Source of the DNA: CAYGUK01 sp964352985
GTDB taxonomy: Bacteria > Pseudomonadota > Gammaproteobacteria > JAHCLG01
DNA length: 6,630 nt
Direction of reading: 5' to 3'
Assembly (NCBI GenBank): GCA_964352985.1
Contig: CAYGUK010000160.1
Span: forward strand, 1-6,630
This document shows positions 1 to 5,325 of this stretch, piece after piece. How positions within the stretch are numbered: the first letter of the stretch is position 1; each line of letters starts with the position of its first letter. The notes under the pieces are model-generated. The model saw only the letters and a list, made by a program, of their open reading frames with translations, did not search any database and had not been told where the DNA came from. A program made the position numbers and the translations under genes.

Positions 1-23
1 CCAGGTTAGGCAGTATTATCAGG

Positions 24-55
24 GTAACTATTCAGCATTTATGCTGAATAGTTAC
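24..55. repeat. Perfect palindrome, 15-bp arms with 2-nt centre
   Basis: Left arm 24-38 (GTAACTATTCAGCAT) is the exact reverse complement of right arm 41-55, with only TT between them. In RNA this would be a long hairpin closing on a small loop. The arms hold only 5 G/C pairs each, and no run of T follows on either strand, so it is a poor intrinsic terminator unless it ends a gene lying left of the window. The arms point outward like terminal inverted repeats, so a tiny palindromic repeat or the collapsed ends of a mobile element is an alternative. The flanks show no evident target duplication. The structure is certain; the role is not. Confidence 0.9.
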
Positions 56-205
56 AATTTATATTTCTAAATTCTTAACATTCCAATAAGCAATGAAGTA
101 ATAAGAAAAGACTGAAAAATACTTACGCTGTTCAGTTGAAAGACTAAAGTAACATTGTATTTTATCTGACAATAGATTGAAAACAACTTAAATATAAACG
201 ATGAG

Positions 206-211
206 TATAAT
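206..211 (+). promoter_or_regulatory. Possible -10 box giving a leaderless start
   Basis: A consensus TATAAT lies six bases upstream of the ATG at 218. A sigma70-type promoter here would start transcription at or next to that ATG, giving a leaderless or nearly leaderless mRNA, which fits the absence of a Shine-Dalgarno sequence before this gene. The expected -35 region around 183-189 (ACAACTT) is a poor match. An alternative upstream pair, TTGAAA at 136-141 and TATTTT at 158-163 with a 16-bp spacer, would give a normal leader. In DNA this AT-rich, a TATAAT can occur by chance. Confidence 0.25.
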
Positions 212-217
212 TTAGAT

Positions 218-1579
218 ATGAAACGACAACAATATAACAGTCAAACTGAGCAAGAAAGATATTCAGATAATCAAGGTTTAGCTCAACAAATCCCCCCTTC
301 AATGGAAGCCGAAACAAAACGTAAAAGTGAACTTGGAATAGCAGCGGAATATTATGCGCTTTATAAAGAGGTTATTGTTGATTTTAAGTATCCTCAAGAT
401 TACAACTCCCCATTGCAATATGTGCTTTCCAAAAGTATCACATACGAATTTCTCAAAGCGCTTGAAGAAGACCGCCAATGCAAAGTAACTAAGATCTTTG
501 GTTCGCATGAAAAATATAAACACAATACACCAAATTCATGTCTTAAATTTAAGAACAATACCCCATTTTCTTCACAAGATAATAATTGTTCAAGAATAGC
601 ATGCATCGAAGTTGAGGTAACAACTGAAGATGCCTCCGTAAAAATTTATATCAATACGGGTTGTGTTGCTGACTTGTTTATTTGTTTAGGTGAAGGTTAT
701 TTTAGTGATAAGCTACCAAGACTTGCGTTAGATGAAGGTCAACCATTTGCAGTATTACCAGAATATTTAAGTAAAAGTCGTTCACAAACTTCAAAACTTT
801 CTGGATTGCTAGCTCAAGTAGGAGAGAATCTCTGTGCAAATACTGAATTATTTGAAAAAATTGCTAAGACATTCAATTTAGATAGTATCGATATTATTAC
901 ATATCAAACTTACACTATGACAACTGGTCGTGGTATACAACATTATACAAAAACGATATCTAATTTCCAAAGTCAACCAACCGAAGATGTCAATGACGAT
1001 CAACCGGGTTTAGCTGATAGTATTAACCAATCAACTCGTAATGGAGCTGCTGAAATCCCTCGATTGCCAAGCCATGGAGAGTGCCATGATACTGCTGTAG
1101 CCTGTGCGCCGCCATTAGAAAACCATGAGGCAATTCATAAAATAGAACAATTAGAGCAAATAGAAGGAAGACCCGGATCACAAGATAGTAGTGATAATGA
1201 AATTAGTATTCACCAAACTCCTCAAACAAACCCAGCTTCTAATAACCCTGCAACTGTTGGGCTCAATGCGTTACCCTTTTATCATGAATTTCTTCACAAT
1301 CACGTTACAACAACAAATGAACGGCCCAGCGCCCCGCCATTAGAAAATCAAGTGAGAGTGGAACGATCTCAACAAAGAGAAGGAGAACTCAGATCGCATA
1401 ATAGTATTGGTGAGCAAACTAACGTTAGCCAAGCTTATAATCCTCATCAAAAAACAGGTAATAATCCTAATACAATTTTCAAAAATAATCATAAAGGCAA
1501 AGTAAAGAGACGACAAAACAATGATATAAATCCTGAATATGATAGCCAATTTTGCCGTGGATTTTGTACTTTATTATAA
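218..1579 (+). CDS. Unrecognised 453-aa protein, disordered Q/N/P-rich tail and C-terminal CaaX-like box (candidate effector)
   Basis: I do not recognise the family. A polar N-terminus (1-35) leads to a region of mixed helix and strand, about 36-250, that looks folded and contains scattered cysteines. From about 251 to the end the chain is rich in Q, N, S, T, P and H and probably disordered. This tail carries an imperfect duplication built around APPLEN (297-302 and 372-377), the second copy preceded by PSAP (370-373). A basic patch (K426, K428, K430, R431, R432) lies about 20 residues before the end, and the last four residues are CTLL, a CaaX-type prenylation box with a second cysteine at 446. 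No signal peptide or membrane segment is seen. Such motifs make sense only inside a eukaryotic cell, so a secreted, host-modified effector is inferred. The ATG at 218 has no Shine-Dalgarno. The next gene follows after 25 bp. The gene itself is secure; the function is not. Confidence 0.85.
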   Translation: MKRQQYNSQTEQERYSDNQGLAQQIPPSMEAETKRKSELGIAAEYYALYKEVIVDFKYPQDYNSPLQYVLSKSITYEFLKALEEDRQCKVTKIFGSHEKYKHNTPNSCLKFKNNTPFSSQDNNCSRIACIEVEVTTEDASVKIYINTGCVADLFICLGEGYFSDKLPRLALDEGQPFAVLPEYLSKSRSQTSKLSGLLAQVGENLCANTELFEKIAKTFNLDSIDIITYQTYTMTTGRGIQHYTKTISNFQSQPTEDVNDDQPGLADSINQSTRNGAAEIPRLPSHGECHDTAVACAPPLENHEAIHKIEQLEQIEGRPGSQDSSDNEISIHQTPQTNPASNNPATVGLNALPFYHEFLHNHVTTTNERPSAPPLENQVRVERSQQREGELRSHNSIGEQTNVSQAYNPHQKTGNNPNTIFKNNHKGKVKRRQNNDINPEYDSQFCRGFCTLL

Positions 1580-1604
1580 ATAGAATTTGATTTAATCACG
1601 TGTC

Positions 1605-2036
1605 ATGGTAAGTCTCGCCGCTTTTAAATCCACGACAACGACTATTCATTTTAAAAAAAATCCTAATACAGCTTTTGGTATTCGATACGCCAATGGTTCA
1701 AATCTTATTGTGTTCAATCAAGGTAGAAAGCAAGATTCTTTAGTTCCGCTTTATGTTAAAACCACAGCAGATTCAGATAAACCAAACACAAAAATCACGT
1801 TGACACCTGTTGAGGTTATTGTAACTGATTCAATTACAATTAATTGCGAATGTTCAGAAATTACCATACCCGTGAATGTAAATAGTGATGGCACACTAAA
1901 ATTATTAACTGATCATTTACAATGTCAATTTCCACATCAAACTACTCATAATTGTACGGGTGGTGAGCTTAATATGACGATTAATCAAGATTCATCAACA
2001 TCATATACAATAACAGGATCTTATTACTACCCGTGA
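1605..2036 (+). CDS. Hypothetical 143-aa beta-rich protein
   Basis: The family is not recognised. The protein is rich in Thr, Ser, Asn and Val, and alternating polar and hydrophobic stretches (for example around 62-79, 85-93 and 131-142) suggest a small all-beta domain. Four cysteines (C81, C83, C107, C117) all sit in the second half and could pair or bind a metal. It ends in an aromatic strand, TGSYYYP. There is no signal peptide, lipobox or membrane helix. The ATG at 1605 is the only usable start, because an in-frame stop lies at 1593-1595, and no ribosome binding site precedes it. It lies 25 bp downstream of the 453-residue gene on the same strand with no terminator between, so the two are probably co-transcribed, possibly with translation dependent on the upstream gene. 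It could be a partner or chaperone of that gene, but nothing in the sequence shows this. Confidence 0.75.
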   Translation: MVSLAAFKSTTTTIHFKKNPNTAFGIRYANGSNLIVFNQGRKQDSLVPLYVKTTADSDKPNTKITLTPVEVIVTDSITINCECSEITIPVNVNSDGTLKLLTDHLQCQFPHQTTHNCTGGELNMTINQDSSTSYTITGSYYYP

Positions 2037-2064
2037 TCTATGGCATTTTGGGGAGTAGCAAATC

Positions 2065-3111
2065 TTAAGCAATAAAGCTTGGTCCCTTATCAGGATTATG
2101 AGCTACCAACTTCTCTTTTAGTTGATTACTTAGCTCGGTGATTGTTGCCATGTTTTGTTCTAGACAGTTAATCAAGTAGTATATGCTTTTACGGCGAGAG
2201 GTATGATCATCGTAAAGGTGAGTCTCACACCAACGATAACAAGCCTGATTAACTTTCTGTAATAATTTGAAGTTATGTTCATAGTCTTCAGGTGTATCAG
2301 TTTTAGTGATCATGTTTTGATGATATTCCATTAATGCCTGATCGATTGCTTTAGTATCATGATGTCTTCGTCCCCATTTTACCGCACTCATCTTTAACCA
2401 ATCATCAAATGATGGCACCGGGGTATTGGGTAAAACTAAACTGAATTTCGCACTCACTTCATCTAATACTGATTGTAAATCCGTTTGAATTTTAGAATTG
2501 TCATCAGTAGCTTCACTTTTCACGATATTAATTATTTGTGAAATAAGTTTCTCAAGGTCTTCACTACTAATTGTTTCTTCTTTTAATATACTTTCAATTG
2601 TTAACAAGATAGGATTAAAAATATCAGTTTCATATTCGATTTGTAATTCAGTAAGACGCTTTTGTAAAAAACGTAATACTAATAGCCGGTTTCCTTTATT
2701 GTCGTTTTCTTCTATACAATCAGCAAATGGTGTAAAAACAAAATCATCAACAAAATGGACAAGCATTGATCGATGTGTCGCTTTATTTCGAATACACAAT
2801 CCGGTTAATTCAACAATGTCACTGATATCAACCTCATCTTCTATGAAAAGTTCATAACTTTGCACGATTTGCTGAAATTTAAGAATTAATTCTCTAGGTT
2901 TGGATAACTTCGCTATTTTTAAAGCTTCTAATACGACGGCCATTCCATCCTTAGGTTGCAAGTTTGGAATATCCTGTTCATTGTGTTTTACTCGATCTGC
3001 TATTTTTGCCATTTCAGCAATAATTTCGTGAACAATTCCAATAACTTGCTCTTTATTTTTGAGATCGATGTCTTTCAGTTTGAGGAGCCAGGTCATGTTA
3101 CAAGACTTCAT
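2065..3111 (-). CDS. Unrecognised 348-aa mostly helical protein with effector-like C-terminal module
   Basis: Nearly the whole chain reads as amphipathic helices rich in L, I, E and K, without signal peptide or membrane segment, so a soluble helical protein is likely. The C-terminal part, about residues 245-316, has the order WGRR, IDQAL, EYH, LLQKV, ACYRWC, SRRKSIYYL. From memory, a similar pattern (a paired acidic/hydrophobic helix with YH, then a helix with AC and W, then S-x-R-R before a last helix) recurs at the C-terminal end of many Legionella-type and other secreted proteins; I cannot confirm this and have no domain name for it. The chosen ATG gives MKSCNMTW; an in-frame ATG at residue 6 is possible, and neither has a Shine-Dalgarno. 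A TATACT box (minus strand, 3131-3136) lies 19 bp upstream of the start, with no good -35. It converges with the 143-residue gene across a 28-bp gap. Confidence 0.8.
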   Translation of the reverse strand: MKSCNMTWLLKLKDIDLKNKEQVIGIVHEIIAEMAKIADRVKHNEQDIPNLQPKDGMAVVLEALKIAKLSKPRELILKFQQIVQSYELFIEDEVDISDIVELTGLCIRNKATHRSMLVHFVDDFVFTPFADCIEENDNKGNRLLVLRFLQKRLTELQIEYETDIFNPILLTIESILKEETISSEDLEKLISQIINIVKSEATDDNSKIQTDLQSVLDEVSAKFSLVLPNTPVPSFDDWLKMSAVKWGRRHHDTKAIDQALMEYHQNMITKTDTPEDYEHNFKLLQKVNQACYRWCETHLYDDHTSRRKSIYYLINCLEQNMATITELSNQLKEKLVAHNPDKGPSFIA

Positions 3112-3339
3112 TTTTATTTTATATAAATTAAGTATAGAACACTTTTAGTCACTCAGATTACAATAGATTAAAACGATAATCAGCCCGTTTAATTATATTG
3201 GAATTTGCCTGGTTTTCTTGTTTAAACCTACGGAGACAAAATATTAAAGGAATATAAACCTTGTAAAATACAGTAAAAATAACATATTTTCACCCCACAA
3301 CATTTACCTACTCCAAAATATCAATAAAGTAGCTATATT

Positions 3340-3367
3340 CCCGGATAATTATTTCACATTATCCGGG
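3340..3367. terminator. GC-rich hairpin, possible weak terminator
   Basis: Arms CCCGGATAAT (3340-3349) and ATTATCCGGG (3358-3367) are perfectly complementary around an 8-nt loop. The CCCGG core stands out in DNA this AT-rich. It lies 140 bp beyond the stop of the GNAT-like gene and 21 bp beyond the stop of a micro-ORF on the minus strand, where a terminator would be expected. However, the bases after it on the minus strand (AATATAGCTACTTT) are only partly T-rich, and those on the plus strand (TTAACTGATATTT) are no better. A protein-binding palindrome or an mRNA-stabilising 3' hairpin is an alternative. Confidence 0.4.
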
Positions 3368-3388
3368 TTAACTGATATTTAATATTTA

Positions 3389-3451
3389 TCAAGGTGCTTT
3401 AATCATGTTACCGTCAATAATTAAATTTGAGTAACCACGAAATAAAATCAT
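3389..3451 (-). CDS. Possible 20-aa micro-ORF or gene remnant
   Basis: A short frame, ATG at 3451 to TGA at 3389, encodes MILFRGYSNLIIDGNMIKAP, which reads more like ordinary protein than chance AT-rich translation. The same frame stays open upstream, without an ATG, to a stop at 3521-3523, inside the end of the GNAT-like gene. There is no ribosome binding site; six A residues precede the ATG. A separate 30-codon frame starts at 3506, directly after the GNAT-like stop (TAA-ATG), and runs on through the same bases. It could be a relic of the 3' end of a lost gene or chance. The hairpin 21 bp further on would be a fitting end for such a unit. Confidence 0.2.
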   Translation of the reverse strand: MILFRGYSNLIIDGNMIKAP

Positions 3452-3506
3452 TTTTTTGCGCAGAGATAACCATATACTGTTGCAATAAGATTTTATACGA
3501 TAACAT

Positions 3507-4196
3507 TTAATTCCTATTTTTTATAAATGGCCTTTCTAAAACTAGCCTGTGCTTCGATAGAAATTCAACAACAGGAATGGTGATTTCTATAATAGGATCT
3601 GTTTCATCTATATCATCAATATGTTCTTTGATAACACGTTGCGGATACAATTTTAAGAGATACATTGAAGTTACTATTGAAGTAATCGAAAATTCTTTTA
3701 AAGGGTAGATTTCGCTTAATACGGTGGAAAATTCATTTAAGCAGTAAATCATCGACTTTTTACACAAGCCTTGATTTTGATATTCGTAACCCACCCCTTG
3801 ATCAGTAATCTCAATTATACAATTATTAATATCTATATTCATCTTAAAAACTAAAACAAGTCCGCCTAGTTCAGAAGGACTATAATATCTGAGATATTCA
3901 ACATTAAAATTCGGATCCAACAAAAGCTTTTTTTCACAACAAATTAAACAATAATTTAAACGCTGATTTTTCTCTTCTAAGATAGAAAAAATCACTAATG
4001 AAGAAGGATTAAATCTCAAGCAATTAAAATATTTTTTAATTGCTGACGTCGATGTTGATTTTTTATAGTATATCCCATGTTCGTATTCATAAAATAATTT
4101 TGTTCTTTTAAGTGGAGCAAAAATATCATTCACATTCGGGTTAATTTTATGGTGAATTGTCATCAAGTTATTTTTATTATTAATTTTTGTAAACAT
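3507..4196 (-). CDS. GNAT-like acetyltransferase domain protein, 229 aa
   Basis: The second half fits the core of the GCN5-related N-acetyltransferase fold. A strand (CIIEITDQGVGYEY, 126-139) runs into Q140-x-x-G143-x-C145, which resembles the acetyl-CoA pyrophosphate-binding signature Q/R-x-x-G-x-G/A at the start of a helix (CKKSMIYCLNEF). It is followed by a strand and helix, FSITSIVTSMYLLKLYP (169-185), like the later motif that places an Asn and Tyr near the product side. Here the usual Asn appears replaced by Thr, while Y184 is kept. If active it would transfer acetyl from acetyl-CoA to an amine; the substrate is unknown. Residues 1-60 match nothing I know. Deviations from the consensus mean it may be divergent or inactive. 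The start ATG has no Shine-Dalgarno, and M12 is an alternative. It is flanked by gaps of 395 and 223 bp, so it is probably transcribed alone. The gene is fairly secure, the family call moderate. Confidence 0.55.
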   Translation of the reverse strand: MFTKINNKNNLMTIHHKINPNVNDIFAPLKRTKLFYEYEHGIYYKKSTSTSAIKKYFNCLRFNPSSLVIFSILEEKNQRLNYCLICCEKKLLLDPNFNVEYLRYYSPSELGGLVLVFKMNIDINNCIIEITDQGVGYEYQNQGLCKKSMIYCLNEFSTVLSEIYPLKEFSITSIVTSMYLLKLYPQRVIKEHIDDIDETDPIIEITIPVVEFLSKHRLVLERPFIKNRN

Positions 4197-4419
4197 GTTT
4201 ATTTCATTGTCTTTAAGAAATGCTCTGTTTATTAAACACTTATATAATACGAATATTCTTTAATAACTGATTGTATTGTTACGCAAATACAGATTATCAA
4301 TAAACCCTAGAGACTCAACAATATTAAATTGATATTATATCTTCAGTACCCCTGTTGATATCATTTTATTAATTAACACTTTTTCAATTTTTGCAATATC
4401 GAAATGTTGTCTATTATAT

Positions 4420-5043
4420 TTATCGAGATGTTTTTCTTCTCTTTTTTTCGCGGACTTCTTGATATTGTTCATAATTCATTTTTTGTTCTTCTTCTGTCCA
4501 TGGCTCTGCAGTTTTGTTACCCTTGATATAAAAAAACACATTAGGATTTTTTTCCCGAAATGCAGCTCTTAATTCAGCCGATGTAATTGCACTAGAGTAT
4601 TTTCCTCTTCTTTGTTTCTTACACACATCTTCTTGGCTTATGCCATCTAATATAAAATGACTTCTATGTTCTGGCGTCGATTTCGTAATAATTAATTTAC
4701 AAATCCTTCGTATTACTACACCAAATCTAAATTCACGATCATTATTATATTTCCATGCGCATTTCCCACCGGATCTAAGCAAATGTGTTTTATTCTTCTC
4801 TAGGAATAAAAGAAATTTTTGTTGTTCTGAAGGCAAGGAACGTCGATACTCTGTTGTTATCGTATCATCTAGAAAATGTTCAACTAAAGCATGATCTAAG
4901 TTTAGCTGATGTGCTGCGATATATTCAAATCCTGCTTTGTCTAACTGTTTAAAATAAGGTTCACGAAATGAATCTAAACCCATTATACGATCACCTTGCC
5001 GAAAATTTTTTTGAAGATCATTTCGTCCTCTTTTCTTGCCCAT
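4420..5043 (-). CDS. Very basic 207-aa protein with effector-like C-terminal module
   Basis: Translation probably starts at the ATG at 5043 (MGKKRGRN). The ATG six bases earlier, at 5049, directly abuts the ribosome binding site, whereas GAGGA stands six bases before this one. Counted from 5049, residues 128-184 contain HFILDGISQEDV, SAITSAELRAAFRE and a closing PW. From memory this resembles a module (LDGI-x-V ... S-ELR-x-x-x-R ... PW) in Legionella and Coxiella proteins reported or suspected as type IV secretion substrates; this is unverified. Basic clusters occur at the N-terminus (KKRGR), in the middle (KKQRRGK) and at the C-terminus (KKRRK), resembling nuclear localisation signals, although binding of nucleic acid or membrane would also explain them. 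A glutamate-rich patch (TEEEQ, 185-189) precedes the tail. There is no signal peptide or membrane segment. The protein is not recognised by name. Confidence 0.8.
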   Translation of the reverse strand: MGKKRGRNDLQKNFRQGDRIMGLDSFREPYFKQLDKAGFEYIAAHQLNLDHALVEHFLDDTITTEYRRSLPSEQQKFLLFLEKNKTHLLRSGGKCAWKYNNDREFRFGVVIRRICKLIITKSTPEHRSHFILDGISQEDVCKKQRRGKYSSAITSAELRAAFREKNPNVFFYIKGNKTAEPWTEEEQKMNYEQYQEVREKKRRKTSR

Positions 5044-5049
5044 TTTCAT

Positions 5050-5054
5050 TCCTC
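5050..5054 (-). promoter_or_regulatory. Shine-Dalgarno GAGGA deciding the start of the basic protein
   Basis: The minus strand reads GAGGA-ATGAAA-ATG. Spacing to the first ATG (5049) is zero, and to the second (5043) six bases, which is near optimal, so the second ATG is the likely start. It is the clearest ribosome binding site in the window; the other genes whose starts are visible lack one. Confidence 0.7.
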
Positions 5055-5325
5055 ATTAATTTTATTATTCATACTATTCTTACAATCTCATGAAAAATTT
5101 TTATTATTAGTTTTAATCTACATCATTATTGAAAATTTTAATACCCCATTAATGGCTACTTTAGTTTTCTTCAAAAATATATAAGAAATTATTAGTTACA
5201 AAATCTCTACTGTATTTAATACCTAAAATTATAAATGTAAACAGTATAAATTTAAGGGCAGGAAGTATAACCAAGGAAATTACACATTGCTATCAGTAAA
5301 AAAGACAGCTTGATATGATAAACAA

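Larger units (their letters stand above)
3112..3506. other. 395-bp intergenic region with hairpin and micro-ORF
   Basis: This gap separates two minus-strand genes, the GNAT-like gene upstream and the helical-protein gene downstream. Besides the hairpin at 3340-3367 and the possible micro-ORF at 3389-3451, it holds a TATACT box at 3131-3136 on the minus strand that could serve the downstream gene. I see no tRNA-like fold, no tandem repeat and no transposase remnant in it. The long gap plus the hairpin suggests that the two flanking genes are transcribed separately. Confidence 0.5.

Noticed and set aside
169..184. Shared string ACAATAGATT followed by A-rich bases here and at 3160-3174, near an IHF-like site
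   Set aside because: A 10-base match in DNA this AT-rich is expected many times by chance within 6.6 kb, the longer match needs a gap, its orientation relative to the genes differs, and the IHF consensus is not met.
1340..1549. Open frame of 69 codons on the minus strand
   Set aside because: Antisense shadow of the Q/N-rich tail of the 453-residue gene; its hydrophobic composition follows from reading that codon mix in reverse.
2037..2064. Possible bidirectional terminator between the convergent genes
   Set aside because: The 28-bp gap contains no stem-loop; the only nearby pairing (AAGC/GCTT, 2067-2080) has four base pairs and lies in the 3' end of the minus-strand gene.
2498..2857. Open frame of 119 codons on the plus strand
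   Set aside because: It lies wholly opposite the 348-residue gene, is Ser/Ile-rich as expected of an antisense shadow, and has no ribosome binding site.
4229..4266. Inverted repeat TTATTAAA / TTTAATAA upstream of the GNAT-like gene
   Set aside because: Eight-base arms made only of A and T, 22 bases apart, are expected by chance in this composition.
4996..5184. 62-codon plus-strand frame with hydrophobic content that could suggest a small membrane protein
   Set aside because: It overlaps the 5' end and ribosome binding site of the basic-protein gene, has no Shine-Dalgarno, and its Phe/Leu/Ile richness follows from AT-rich intergenic DNA.
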